From positions 1 through 64,000 of the forward strand of contig CANJCB010000001.1 in the NCBI GenBank assembly GCA_947473305.1: 64,000 bases of DNA. The letters are read 5' to 3'. The translations under genes and the position numbers were made by a program. Each line of letters begins with the position of its first letter. Positions within the stretch are counted from its first letter, which is position 1. This stretch comes from Rhodospirillales bacterium (lineage in GTDB: Bacteria > Pseudomonadota > Alphaproteobacteria > ATCC43930 > CGMCC-115725). Below, piece after piece: positions 42,741 through 52,005 of the stretch. Below the pieces are notes generated by a model. The model had not been told where the DNA came from, did not search any database, and saw only the letters and a program-made list of their open reading frames with translations.

Positions 42741-43332
42741 CCTGCTGCTGGCGGCGGAGGTCTTCGCCGCCGCCTATCTCCTGGGCTCTATCCCCTTTGG
42801 CCTGCTGCTGACCAGGATCGCGGGCCTGGGCGATATCCGGAAGGTGGGTTCCGGGAGCATCGGCGCTACAAATGTGCTGCGGACCGGCAACAAGAGCCTT
42901 GCGGCCTTGACCATGTTGCTCGATCTAGGCAAGGGGTCTTTGGCGGTACTTTTGGCGGAGCACTTCGTCCCGGACCTCGTTCTGATCGCCGCGGCAGGCG
43001 CCATCCTCGGCCATGTCTTCACGGTCTGGCTACGCTTCCAAGGTGGCAAGGGGGTGGCGACAGCTGCCGGCATCCTATTGGCGCTCAGCTGGCCCGTTGG
43101 CGTCGGGGCCATCGTGACCTGGCTTGTGACGGTGGTGGCGACCCGCATTTCCTCGGCCGGTGCCTTGCTCGCATCGCTGATGGCGCCCGTCTATGCCTGG
43201 CTCGCGACGGGCGACGCGGGCACCACGCTCTTCGCCGCCGCCATATCGCTGCTGGTCATTTTGCGCCACCACGCCAATATCCGGCGATTGCTCGCGGGCG
43301 AGGAACCCCGGATCAAGCTCGGCAAGTCCTGA
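42733..43332 (+). CDS. plsY: Glycerol-3-phosphate acyltransferase
   Basis: A 199-residue membrane protein with five hydrophobic spans and the three PlsY motifs: GSIPFGLLL near residue 18, SGSIGATNVLRTGNK near 38 and GHVFTVWLRFQGGKGVATA near 95. It acylates glycerol-3-phosphate with acyl-phosphate in the first step of phospholipid synthesis. The start overlaps the end of the preceding gene by eight bases. Confidence 0.95.
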   Translation: MVSLLLAAEVFAAAYLLGSIPFGLLLTRIAGLGDIRKVGSGSIGATNVLRTGNKSLAALTMLLDLGKGSLAVLLAEHFVPDLVLIAAAGAILGHVFTVWLRFQGGKGVATAAGILLALSWPVGVGAIVTWLVTVVATRISSAGALLASLMAPVYAWLATGDAGTTLFAAAISLLVILRHHANIRRLLAGEEPRIKLGKS

Positions 43333-43383
43333 TTCATCCTGCGATTGACGACGCGGCGAAGCCGCGCGCATGGTTCTCAATCC

Positions 43384-44499
43384 ATGTCCCAACGCGTCCT
43401 CAACCCTTCTGAAAAGCTCGACTGGCTGCGGCTCATCCGCACGGAACGGGTCGGGCCGGTCACTTTCTACCAGCTCCTCTCCCGTTTCGGCTCGGCCGCC
43501 GCCGCGCTTGAAGCGCTGCCGGAGCTTGCCGTGCGAGGCGGTCAGGCAAAGGGGATATCGATCTATCCCCGCGCCTCCGCCGAGCGGGAGCTGGCCGGAT
43601 TCCATAAGGCCGGGGTCGAGCTGCTCGCCTGGGGCGAACCCGATTATCCTCAGGCCCTGACCGCCGTTGAGGACGCCCCGCCCCTCCTCACCATGATAGG
43701 CGACAAGCGGCTTCTCACACGGCATGCGGTCGCCCTGGTCGGCGCGCGCAACGCCTCGGCAAACGGCCGGCGGCTCGCCCGGGAGATCGCGGCCGAACTC
43801 GGGCAGCGGGGGGTTCTCGTCGTTTCGGGCTTCGCGCGCGGGATAGATGCCGCCGCTCACGACGGCTCGCTCGACACCGGGACCCTGGCGGTGCTGGCCG
43901 GCGGCATCGATGTCGTCTATCCCGAGGAGAATCGGAGCCTCTATGACGCGATCGTGAAGCGCGGCGCCCTGGTGGCGGAAATGCCTCTCGGCACGGAGCC
44001 CCAGGCGCGTCATTTCCCCCGCCGCAACCGGATCATCTCCGGCATCTCCCTCGGCGTCGTCGTGGTGGAAGCGGCCTTGCGATCGGGATCGCTGATCACC
44101 GCGCGTTTCGCGCTCGACCAGGGACGGGAAGTCTTCGCCGTTCCAGGCTCGCCGCTCGACCCGCGCTGCCGGGGCGGCAACGACCTCATCCGGCGCGGCG
44201 CCATCCTCACAGAGGGAGCGGAGGACATCTTGCGCGAGCTCGGCGACCGGCTCTCCGGCTCGCTGATGGATTCCCGCAAAGATGGATTCAAAGGCCCGAC
44301 GCCTACTATTCCGGGCGATAAAGAGCTTCAGCCGGCTCGTGTCATGATCGAGGAAAGACTGAGCCCGACACCGGTGCCGGTTGACGAACTGATCAGGCAG
44401 TGCCAATTGTCACCCGCCATCGTGGTCACGGTCCTGCTCGAGCTTGAGTTGGCCGGACGGTTGGAGCGTCATCCGGGCAACCAGGTCTCGCTGCTCTAG
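43384..44499 (+). CDS. dprA: DNA-processing protein DprA
   Basis: A 371-residue protein. A SAM-like N-terminal region (LDWLRLIRTERVGPVTF) precedes the Rossmann fold with VALVGARNASANG near residue 115, VVSGFARGIDAAAH near 148 and FPRRNRIISGIS near 208. A C-terminal winged helix (PVPVDELIRQCQLSP) closes it. It loads RecA on incoming single-stranded DNA. The ATG at 43384 (MSQRVLNPSEK) begins the family-like sequence. It is followed by topA after 43 bases. Confidence 0.94.
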   Translation: MSQRVLNPSEKLDWLRLIRTERVGPVTFYQLLSRFGSAAAALEALPELAVRGGQAKGISIYPRASAERELAGFHKAGVELLAWGEPDYPQALTAVEDAPPLLTMIGDKRLLTRHAVALVGARNASANGRRLAREIAAELGQRGVLVVSGFARGIDAAAHDGSLDTGTLAVLAGGIDVVYPEENRSLYDAIVKRGALVAEMPLGTEPQARHFPRRNRIISGISLGVVVVEAALRSGSLITARFALDQGREVFAVPGSPLDPRCRGGNDLIRRGAILTEGAEDILRELGDRLSGSLMDSRKDGFKGPTPTIPGDKELQPARVMIEERLSPTPVPVDELIRQCQLSPAIVVTVLLELELAGRLERHPGNQVSLL

Positions 44500-44542
44500 A
44501 TCACTGGGCGCCCCTGGTCCCGAACGCCGGACAAGCTCCTTC

Positions 44543-47224
44543 ATGAAGGTCGTCATCGTCGAATCGCCTGCCAAGGCGAAAACCATCAACAAGTATCTTG
44601 GCAGCGATTATTCCGTCTACGCCAGCTACGGCCATGTCCGGGACCTCCCGGCCAAGGACGGATCGGTGCGTCCCGAAGAAGACTTCGCCATGTCCTGGGA
44701 AGTGGACAGCAAGGCCGAGAAGCGGATGCGCGAGATCGCCGCCGCGGTCAAAGGCGCCGACCAGCTCTTCCTCGCCACCGATCCCGACCGCGAAGGAGAG
44801 GCCATCTCCTGGCACGTCCAGGAGGTCCTGAACCAGCGCCACGTCTTGAAGGGCGTGGACGTGAAGCGCGTCGTCTTCAACGAAGTCACCAAATCCGCCG
44901 TCCAGGAGGCCTTCCGCCATCCCCGCGAGGTCAATAAGGAACTCGTCGACGCCTATCTGGCCCGCCGAGCGCTCGATTACCTCGTCGGCTTTACCCTGTC
45001 GCCGGTGCTCTGGCGCAAGTTGCCGGGCAGCCGCTCAGCCGGCCGCGTGCAATCCGTGGCGCTCCGCCTCATCTGCGAGCGCGAAGCCGAGATCGAGGCC
45101 TTCAAAGCCCGCGAATACTGGAGCATCGAGGCCGAGTTCCGCACCGCGGCAGGCGACACCTTCACCGCACGCTTGACCCATATCGACGGCAAGAAGCTGG
45201 AACGCTACGACCTGCCCAACGAGGCGGCGGCCAAGACGGCGCTGGAAAAGATCCAGCGCGAGACCGACTTCGCGATCTCGTCGCTCGAAAAAAAGCAGGT
45301 CCGTCGGCATCCCCAGCCGCCCTTCACCACCTCGACCCTTCAGCAGGAAGCCTCTCGCAAGCTCGGATTCGGCGCGAGCAACACCATGCGCACCGCCCAG
45401 CGGCTCTACGAAGGCGTCGATATCGGCGGCGAGACGGTCGGCCTCATCACCTATATGCGAACGGACAGCGTGACGCTGTCCAATGAGGCTCTGGGTTCGA
45501 CGCGCAGCCTGATCGAGCGCAATTTCGGCAACGACTACCGGCCCGAAGCCCCGCGCATCTACAAGAGCCAGGCGAAGAACGCCCAGGAAGCCCATGAGGC
45601 GATCCGGCCGACCGACCTTTTCCGCAAGCCTGCCGACCTCACGCGCCAGCTTGAGCCGGAACAGCTGCGTCTCTACGAGCTGATCTGGAAGCGCACGGTC
45701 GCGAGCCAGATGGCTTCCGCCGTCCTCGATCAGGTCACGGTCGACGTGGCGGCACCCGGCGGCAGTGTCGTCTTCCGCGCGACCGGCACGACCATCGCTT
45801 TCGACGGCTTCCTGAAACTCTACCAGGAAGACCGCGACGACGCCGAGGAGGACGAGGAGAACCGCCGCCTGCCCCCCATGCGCCAGGGCGAGACCGCGAC
45901 CCGTGGCGTCCTTAAGCCCGACCAGCATTTCACGCAGCCACCGCCGCGCTATACCGAGGCGAGCCTCGTCAAGAAATTGGAAGAGCTCGGCATCGGGCGG
46001 CCTTCGACCTATGCCTCCATCATCCAGGTCCTGCAAGACCGAGACTACGTGAAGATCGAGAAGAAGCGCTTCGTGCCAGAGGATCGGGGGCGGCTCGTCA
46101 CCTCATTCCTGACGAGCTTCTTCGACCGCTATGTCCAATATAATTTCACCGCCGATCTCGAAAACCAGCTCGACCAGATCTCCGACGGGCAGATCGACTG
46201 GAAGAAAGTGCTGGCGGATTTCTGGCGGGACTTCTCGGCTTCGGTTGCTGGCACCAAGGAACTGACGATCTCCCAGGTGGTCACCGAGCTCGACGAGCAG
46301 CTCGGTCCCCATTTCTTCCCCGATGACGGCAGCGACCGCGACCCGCGCCTCTGCCCGGTTTGCGGTGAGGGCCGGCTCTCGATCAAGCTCGGCAAGTTCG
46401 GGGCCTTCATCGGCTGCTCCAACTATCCCACCTGCCGCAACACACGGCCGCTCTCGGTGGAAGGCGCTTCGCCGATCGACGGGGGTGAGAATCCGGCCGA
46501 CAACGGGCCGAAGCTCCTCGGCAACGATCCCGACACGGGCCTGACGGTCACTGTCCGCAAGGGCCCCTATGGCAATTATATCCAGCTCGGCGAAGGCGGC
46601 GAGGGCGAAAAACCCAAGCGGGTCTCCCTTCCGAAGGACATCAAACCCAGCGAGATCGACCTCGACACGGCGCTGAAGCTCCTGTCCCTGCCGCGCGACA
46701 TCGGCGCACATCCCGAGACCGGCGAGATGATCACCGCGGGCATCGGACGCTTTGGTCCCTATGTAAAGCTCGGCAAGACTTTCAAGTCGCTCCAGGCGGG
46801 CGACGACGTGCTGGCGGTCGGTCTCAACCGCGCGGTCATGCTGCTGGCGGAACCGTCGAAGGGCGGACGCTCCGCGCCAACCCCGATCCGCGTGCTCGGC
46901 AATCATCCCGCCGATGGCGAACCCATCGGGGTCTTCAAGGGACGTTATGGCCCCTATGTGAGCCATGACGGGGTCTTCGCGACCTTGCCGCGAACCTCGT
47001 CGCCCGAGACCATCACCCTCGAAGAAGCCCTTCCCCTCCTCGCCGCCCAGGCGGAGAAGAGCAAGGGCAAGCGCAAGACCAAAGCGAAGACGGCGGCGCC
47101 CGCCAAGAAAACCGCCCCCGCCAAAGCGAAAGCCGCCCCTGCAAAGGCCAAGGCCGCACCGAAGAAGAAAGCCGCCGCCAAGGCGAAGAAGCCCGCCGCC
47201 AAGCCTCAAGCAAAAGCCGGCTGA
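44543..47224 (+). CDS. topA: DNA topoisomerase I
   Basis: An 893-residue type IA topoisomerase. The N-terminal Toprim domain has VVIVESPAKAKTI and ATDPDREGEAISWH, with the Asp/Glu that bind magnesium. The catalytic tyrosine is Tyr304 in LITYMRTDS. A zinc finger follows (CPVCGEGRLS then CSNYPTC), then further topoisomerase zinc-ribbon-like repeats that have lost cysteines. The last 55 residues are a Lys/Ala/Pro-rich tail that should bind DNA non-specifically. The protein relaxes negative supercoils. A GTG/ATG farther upstream would overlap dprA and is not needed. Confidence 0.96.
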   Translation: MKVVIVESPAKAKTINKYLGSDYSVYASYGHVRDLPAKDGSVRPEEDFAMSWEVDSKAEKRMREIAAAVKGADQLFLATDPDREGEAISWHVQEVLNQRHVLKGVDVKRVVFNEVTKSAVQEAFRHPREVNKELVDAYLARRALDYLVGFTLSPVLWRKLPGSRSAGRVQSVALRLICEREAEIEAFKAREYWSIEAEFRTAAGDTFTARLTHIDGKKLERYDLPNEAAAKTALEKIQRETDFAISSLEKKQVRRHPQPPFTTSTLQQEASRKLGFGASNTMRTAQRLYEGVDIGGETVGLITYMRTDSVTLSNEALGSTRSLIERNFGNDYRPEAPRIYKSQAKNAQEAHEAIRPTDLFRKPADLTRQLEPEQLRLYELIWKRTVASQMASAVLDQVTVDVAAPGGSVVFRATGTTIAFDGFLKLYQEDRDDAEEDEENRRLPPMRQGETATRGVLKPDQHFTQPPPRYTEASLVKKLEELGIGRPSTYASIIQVLQDRDYVKIEKKRFVPEDRGRLVTSFLTSFFDRYVQYNFTADLENQLDQISDGQIDWKKVLADFWRDFSASVAGTKELTISQVVTELDEQLGPHFFPDDGSDRDPRLCPVCGEGRLSIKLGKFGAFIGCSNYPTCRNTRPLSVEGASPIDGGENPADNGPKLLGNDPDTGLTVTVRKGPYGNYIQLGEGGEGEKPKRVSLPKDIKPSEIDLDTALKLLSLPRDIGAHPETGEMITAGIGRFGPYVKLGKTFKSLQAGDDVLAVGLNRAVMLLAEPSKGGRSAPTPIRVLGNHPADGEPIGVFKGRYGPYVSHDGVFATLPRTSSPETITLEEALPLLAAQAEKSKGKRKTKAKTAAPAKKTAPAKAKAAPAKAKAAPKKKAAAKAKKPAAKPQAKAG

Positions 47225-47229
47225 GCCCC

Positions 47230-49497
47230 TTGGCCCCGACCAAGCCCAAGCGCAAGAAGGCTCCTCTCCCGACCCGGGAGGAGCTCCTCCGTTTCATCGC
47301 GGAAAGCCCCACTCCGGTCGGCAAGCGCGAAATCTCCCGCGCCTTCAAGGTCGCACCCGCCGACAGGGTGGCTCTCAAAGGCCTGCTCAAGGACATCGAA
47401 CGCTCGGGCCCCGTCGAACGGGGACCGAAGCGCCGGCTCGCTCCCCTCAACGGCCTGCCGGAGGTCGGAGTTGTCGAGATCATCGGCACGGATATCGACG
47501 GCGAACTTTTGGCAAAACCGCTGGCTTGGCGTCACGAGGAACCACCGCCCAAGATCTACGTCATTGCCGAAGAAGGCGCGCCGGCCCTGGGGGCGGGCGA
47601 ACGCGCGGCGGTGAACTTCCGCCGGGTCGATCCCGAAACCTATGAGGCGCGGGTCATCCGTTCCCTCGGCGGCGAGCCCGACCGGGTGATGGGTGTGTTC
47701 CGCGCCACCGGCGAAGGCGGACGGATCGAACCCAGCGACCGCAAGGTCAAGGTCGAGTTCCGCGTGCTGCTGCAAGATGCCGGCGGCGCGCAGGATGGCG
47801 AGATCGTCTGGGCCGAGGTCCTGCCGGCCCGCCGCATGGGGATGCCCCGGGCGCGCATCGTCGAGCGGATCGGCGACAGCGGCGACCCCCGGTCCATAAG
47901 CCTCATCGCAATCCATGCCCAAGGCATACCGACCACCTTTCCGCCCGAGGCGATCAAACAGGCGGAAGCCGCGAAGCCCGTCAGCCTGCGCCATCGCACC
48001 GACCTTCGCGATATCCCGCTGGTCACCATCGACGGGTCGGATGCCCGAGACTTCGACGACGCGGTCTGGGCCGAGCCCGATCCCGAGAATGAGGGCGGCT
48101 GGCATCTCCTGGTCGCCATCGCCGACGTCGCCTGGTACGTGCGTCCCGGCGACGCGCTCGACCGGGAAGCCTTCGAACGCGGGAATTCGGTCTATTTCCC
48201 GGATCGGGTCGTGCCCATGCTGCCCGAAGCGCTATCCAACGAGCTTTGCTCCTTGAAGCCCAATGTCCCTCGCGCCTGCCTGGCGGTCCATATGTGGATC
48301 GACGGCGACGGGCAGTTGAAGCGGCATCGTTTCGTGCGGGGCCTCATGCGATCGGCCGCCCGCCTCACCTACGAACAGGCCCAGGCCGCCATCGACGGCC
48401 GCCCGGACGATACGACCGGACCCCTGGTCGATACGGTCATCAAGCCGCTCTACGAGGCCTATAAGGTGTTGGACCGGGCGCGGCGGAAGCGCGGAGCCCT
48501 CGATCTCGATCTGCCGGAACGCCGTATCGTCCTCGACGAGACCGGCAAGGTCGCCAGCATCGAACCGCGTGAGCGTCTCGACAGCCACAAGCTGATCGAG
48601 GAATTCATGATCACCGCCAATGTAGCGGCGGCGGAGGCTTTGGAGCTGGCGCATCAGCCCTGCATGTACCGTGTCCACGACCGGCCCGATCCCGCCAAGA
48701 TCGCGGCGCTGCACGACTTCCTGAACGGGATCGGGATCCCGGGCCTGACGATTGCCAAGGGTCAGGCTCCGAAGCCGAGCCAATTCAACGAAATCCTGCG
48801 CAAGGCCGTCGGCAGTCCCTATGCGCCGCTGATCAACGAACTCGTGCTGCGCTCCCAGGCCCAGGCGGTCTATAGCCCCGAGAACCTCGGCCACTTCGGA
48901 TTGGCGCTCCGGCGCTATGCGCATTTCACCTCGCCGATCCGGCGCTATTCCGACCTTCTGGTTCACCGGGCGCTGATCGCCGCGAATCCGAGCTTCGGCG
49001 AAGGCGGTCTGCCGCCGACCGAGCCCAAGGAATTCGCCGGGACGGGCGAACATATCTCCGGAACCGAACGCCGCGCGGCCCTGGCCGAACGCAATGCCGG
49101 CGATCGCTATGCCGCCGCCTTCCTGGCGGAGCGCGTCGGCGCCCAATTCGCGGGACGGGTGAACGGCGTGACCCGCGCCGGGCTTTTCGTCGTGCTCTCC
49201 GAAACGGGTGCCAGCGGACTTTTGCCCATGGGTAACCTGCCCACCGACTACTACGTCCACGACGAGCCCGGCCATCGCCTTGTCGGCCGCCGCTGGGGAC
49301 GGGTTTTCACGCTGGGCGACCGTCTCACCGTCCGGCTGGCAGAAGCCAACCCCGCCACTGGCAGCCTGCTCTTCGAGCTTGTCGCCCGGGAGGGCGAAGA
49401 GGCTATGGCGACCGCCCCCTCCGGGCGCAGCGGCCTGCGTCCAAATGGTTCAGGGAAAGACAGCCGCAGGAAGCCTATATTCTCCAGACGGAGGTGA
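47230..49497 (+). CDS. rnr: Ribonuclease R
   Basis: A 755-residue RNB exoribonuclease. The RNB active-site acidic cluster is TIDGSDARDFDDAVW near residue 275. Upstream are cold-shock domains and an N-terminal helix-turn-helix (TREELLRFIAESPTPVGKRE). The C-terminal S1 domain (FAGRVNGVTRAGLFVVL near 640) and a short basic tail follow. It degrades structured RNA 3' to 5'. The start appears to be TTG at 47230, five bases after topA; an in-frame ATG does not occur early enough. Confidence 0.94.
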   Translation: MAPTKPKRKKAPLPTREELLRFIAESPTPVGKREISRAFKVAPADRVALKGLLKDIERSGPVERGPKRRLAPLNGLPEVGVVEIIGTDIDGELLAKPLAWRHEEPPPKIYVIAEEGAPALGAGERAAVNFRRVDPETYEARVIRSLGGEPDRVMGVFRATGEGGRIEPSDRKVKVEFRVLLQDAGGAQDGEIVWAEVLPARRMGMPRARIVERIGDSGDPRSISLIAIHAQGIPTTFPPEAIKQAEAAKPVSLRHRTDLRDIPLVTIDGSDARDFDDAVWAEPDPENEGGWHLLVAIADVAWYVRPGDALDREAFERGNSVYFPDRVVPMLPEALSNELCSLKPNVPRACLAVHMWIDGDGQLKRHRFVRGLMRSAARLTYEQAQAAIDGRPDDTTGPLVDTVIKPLYEAYKVLDRARRKRGALDLDLPERRIVLDETGKVASIEPRERLDSHKLIEEFMITANVAAAEALELAHQPCMYRVHDRPDPAKIAALHDFLNGIGIPGLTIAKGQAPKPSQFNEILRKAVGSPYAPLINELVLRSQAQAVYSPENLGHFGLALRRYAHFTSPIRRYSDLLVHRALIAANPSFGEGGLPPTEPKEFAGTGEHISGTERRAALAERNAGDRYAAAFLAERVGAQFAGRVNGVTRAGLFVVLSETGASGLLPMGNLPTDYYVHDEPGHRLVGRRWGRVFTLGDRLTVRLAEANPATGSLLFELVAREGEEAMATAPSGRSGLRPNGSGKDSRRKPIFSRRR

Positions 49498-49868
49498 TCA
49501 TGATCACGATCGCGTCGGAAAAACAGGATCGGCTTCGGACCTTGCTGCGCGGCCTGCTGGGACGCTGTCCGTGCTGTGGTGAAGGCCGATTGTTCCGAAG
49601 CTACCTCAAGCCTCACGCGTCCTGCGAGGCCTGCGGCTTGCGGCTCGATCAATTCCGCGCCGACGATGCCCCCGCCTATTTCACGATCCTGATCGTGGGA
49701 CATGTCGTGGTGCCGGCGATGCTCTCTGTGGAGGTCGCCTATCACCCCTCGGCGCTTGTCCAATGCTCGATCTGGCTGCCGTTGACGCTGGGAATGACCT
49801 TGGGTCTGTTGCCACGGATAAAAGGCGCGCTGATCGCGCTCATGTGGTCGCTCAAGGCTCCTTCCTGA
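49494..49868 (+). CDS. DUF983-family small membrane protein
   Basis: A 124-residue protein with a four-cysteine zinc-ribbon-like segment (GRCPCCGEGRLF near residue 23, CEACGLRL near 44) and then two hydrophobic spans (about residues 60-80 and 88-110). This is the DUF983 arrangement found widely in alphaproteobacteria, of unknown function. The GTG at 49494 overlaps the rnr stop; the ATG at 49500 is an alternative. The S41 protease gene begins three bases after its stop. Confidence 0.85.
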   Translation: MIMITIASEKQDRLRTLLRGLLGRCPCCGEGRLFRSYLKPHASCEACGLRLDQFRADDAPAYFTILIVGHVVVPAMLSVEVAYHPSALVQCSIWLPLTLGMTLGLLPRIKGALIALMWSLKAPS

Positions 49869-49870
49869 AG

Positions 49871-51403
49871 ATGACGCTCTCTTCCCGGCTCCTTGCGCTG
49901 CCTCTGCTGGCCGCGCTCGCGGGCTGCGGAACGATGGAGAGCGATCAGGCGACATCCCCGCAGCAGCGGCTCTATCGCGACGCCTACCGCCAAATCTCTG
50001 AGACCTATATCGATCCGGTTTCGCCCGAGACCCTGGCGACGGCGGGCCTGAAGCGGCTTTCCCGCCTCGATCCCGCCTTCACTGCCGAGCGGCGCGGATC
50101 CGAGATCGCTCTGCTGCGCGGCGGCGTCGACCTTCACCGCATGGCGGCGCCCCCTTCCGACGATGCGCGGGGATGGAGTGCGGTCACGGCGCAGTTCATC
50201 GCCATGGCCAAGACGGCCTCCGCCGATATGGCCGCGAAATCCGACGAACAAATCGACGAAATCGTCCTCAACGGAGCGCTGACCGCGCTCGACCGGTTTT
50301 CCCAATACGCAAAGCCCGATACGGCTCGCGAACGGCGGGCCGAACGTAACGGTTTCAGCGGGATCGGGATTGGCCTCGATGCCCGGGGTGCCGATATCCG
50401 GATCACCTCCGTCATGGCCGATAGTCCGGCGGGGCGCGCGGGGCTCAGAAAGGACGACCGGATTCTGTCGATCGATGGCAAGCCGGCGATGAATCTCCCC
50501 ACGAGCGAGCTGGCCGGCCTTCTTCGCGGCACGCCCGGTACGACGGTGGCCCTGACGCTACTGAGGCCGCCCGCATCGCAACCCTTTTCCGTAACCATGC
50601 CGAGGGCCTTCCTGGTCGTCCCCACGGTGACCTCGACCCACGATCAGCACAACGCCGTCTTCCATGTCACGAGCTTCAACCACCTGACGGCGAGCAGTCT
50701 TGCCGAACAGCTCAGGAAGGTGCGAAGCGAAATGGGTCCGGAACTCAAGGGCATCATCCTCGATCTCCGGGGCAACCGGGGCGGATTGCTCGATCAGGCT
50801 GTCGATATGGCGAGCCTTTTCCTCGACAGCGGGACGGTGATCTCGATAACGGGTCGTCATCCCGAAATGATCCGACGCTTCGAGACGACGCCGCGCGGCC
50901 TGGCGGACGGCTTGCCCATGGCCGTCCTTGTCAATGGCGGTTCCGCCTCCTCGGCCGAGGTCGTCGCCGCCGCCCTTCAGGACACCGGCCGGGCGGTGGT
51001 GATCGGGTCCTCGTCTTTCGGCAAGGGCACGGCGCAAACCGTCTTGCGGCTTCCCAACGATGGCGAACTGACGATCACTTCCGCACGCATGGTCACGCCG
51101 GGAGGCTATCCGCTCAACGAGCATGGGGTGGTTCCCACCATCTGCACGGCCGATCTCAACGATCAGCCGGCCGGCGTGACACCCGCGCTCCGCCGCGCGC
51201 TTGCAGACCTTGGAGGCGGCCTCGCCGCCCGCCCCCGCGCCATGCTGGACGAGGCGGGCTGGAGCGAGTTGCGGCGGCGATGCCCAACCCAGCGAGCCGA
51301 GCCGTCGCTGGATTTCCGCGTGGCGAGCCGCGTCCTCGGCGACGCCGCGCTCTATCGGCAGACGATGGGGCCGGCGAATACCGCCGTGGCGGTAGCGCCC
51401 TAG
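49871..51403 (+). CDS. S41-family carboxyl-terminal protease, lipoprotein
   Basis: A 510-residue protein with a lipoprotein signal (LLAALAGC near residues 11-18). A PDZ domain follows (GIGIGLDARGADIRI near residue 155, then SPAGRAGLRKDDRIL), and then the tail-protease core with GIILDLRGNRGGLLDQAV near residue 295, the nucleophile Ser in NGGSASSAEV near 358 and the general-base Lys in SSFGKGTAQTV. It resembles CtpA. It probably trims envelope proteins. The ATG at 49871 was chosen because it begins the lipoprotein signal. The end overlaps the convergent secreted protein by four bases. Confidence 0.9.
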   Translation: MTLSSRLLALPLLAALAGCGTMESDQATSPQQRLYRDAYRQISETYIDPVSPETLATAGLKRLSRLDPAFTAERRGSEIALLRGGVDLHRMAAPPSDDARGWSAVTAQFIAMAKTASADMAAKSDEQIDEIVLNGALTALDRFSQYAKPDTARERRAERNGFSGIGIGLDARGADIRITSVMADSPAGRAGLRKDDRILSIDGKPAMNLPTSELAGLLRGTPGTTVALTLLRPPASQPFSVTMPRAFLVVPTVTSTHDQHNAVFHVTSFNHLTASSLAEQLRKVRSEMGPELKGIILDLRGNRGGLLDQAVDMASLFLDSGTVISITGRHPEMIRRFETTPRGLADGLPMAVLVNGGSASSAEVVAAALQDTGRAVVIGSSSFGKGTAQTVLRLPNDGELTITSARMVTPGGYPLNEHGVVPTICTADLNDQPAGVTPALRRALADLGGGLAARPRAMLDEAGWSELRRRCPTQRAEPSLDFRVASRVLGDAALYRQTMGPANTAVAVAP

Positions 51404-51861
51404 ACGATGCCTGCGCTGCAGAACTTCGAGTCGCGCCCGGAGCGGCTATAGAGCAGCATGTAGCGATCCTTGCCCGAATGGTCGATCAAGACGGTGAAGC
51501 GTTCCCCGAGGCAGGGGCTGGCCGCCTTGTCCGGCACACTCAGCTTCTTGGTCGTGGCACAAGTCGCGGCCGTCTTCGGCAAGGTCGCCGGAACCGGCTT
51601 CAATTTCTGGCCGTTGAAGGTGATGAAGTAATCCTGGGGCTCGCCGCTCTTCACGGTCGCCTTCACCTCGATCTTGCCATAGGGCGACTTGTAGATGCCG
51701 GCGTCCGCCACTCCATCCGACTGGCCCGAGGGCACGGCTCGAAAGGTGATCGCCGCACAGGCCGGAGGATCTTTCTGGGCAGCCACCGCCAATGTCGGAA
51801 TGCAGGTCCAGGCAACGGCGATCGCCGCGCCTCCCAGTCCCAGGATACCCAGAGTCTTCAT
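51400..51861 (-). CDS. Secreted protein of unknown function
   Basis: A 153-residue protein with signal peptide (about 1-28, ending AVAAQ). The mature part has five cysteines (DPPACAAIT, AATCATT, ASPCLGE and SKFCSAG among them) and a beta-rich composition (GKIEVKATVKSGEPQDYFIT). The cysteines suggest disulfides in the periplasm. I do not recognise the family. It faces the DUF1194 gene across a 144-base intergenic region with two tandem palindromes. Confidence 0.7.
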   Translation of the reverse strand: MKTLGILGLGGAAIAVAWTCIPTLAVAAQKDPPACAAITFRAVPSGQSDGVADAGIYKSPYGKIEVKATVKSGEPQDYFITFNGQKLKPVPATLPKTAATCATTKKLSVPDKAASPCLGERFTVLIDHSGKDRYMLLYSRSGRDSKFCSAGIV

Positions 51862-51895
51862 GCTGATCGTCTCCTTTAAAGGACGCGCTGTCTTT

Positions 51896-51921
51896 GCCGA
51901 TTATCGGGGCCGATTATCGGG
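51896..51921. repeat. Two tandem copies of a 13-base palindromic unit
   Basis: GCCGATTATCGGG occurs twice head to tail (51896-51908, 51909-51921). Each copy contains CCGATTATCGG, a perfect palindrome around a central T. They sit 35 bases ahead of the secreted-protein gene on its promoter side and 85 bases ahead of the divergent DUF1194 gene. Spacing of 13 bases puts successive sites slightly more than one helical turn apart, as for a dimeric regulator bound twice. Regulator unknown. Confidence 0.5.
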
Positions 51922-52005
51922 CGGGGGCTCTGCCGCCTCAAGCGCCATCGAAAAGCCGCAACAGATGCTCATGATGGCCGAACCCTGCGATTTTGCGAGT
52001 CCTCG

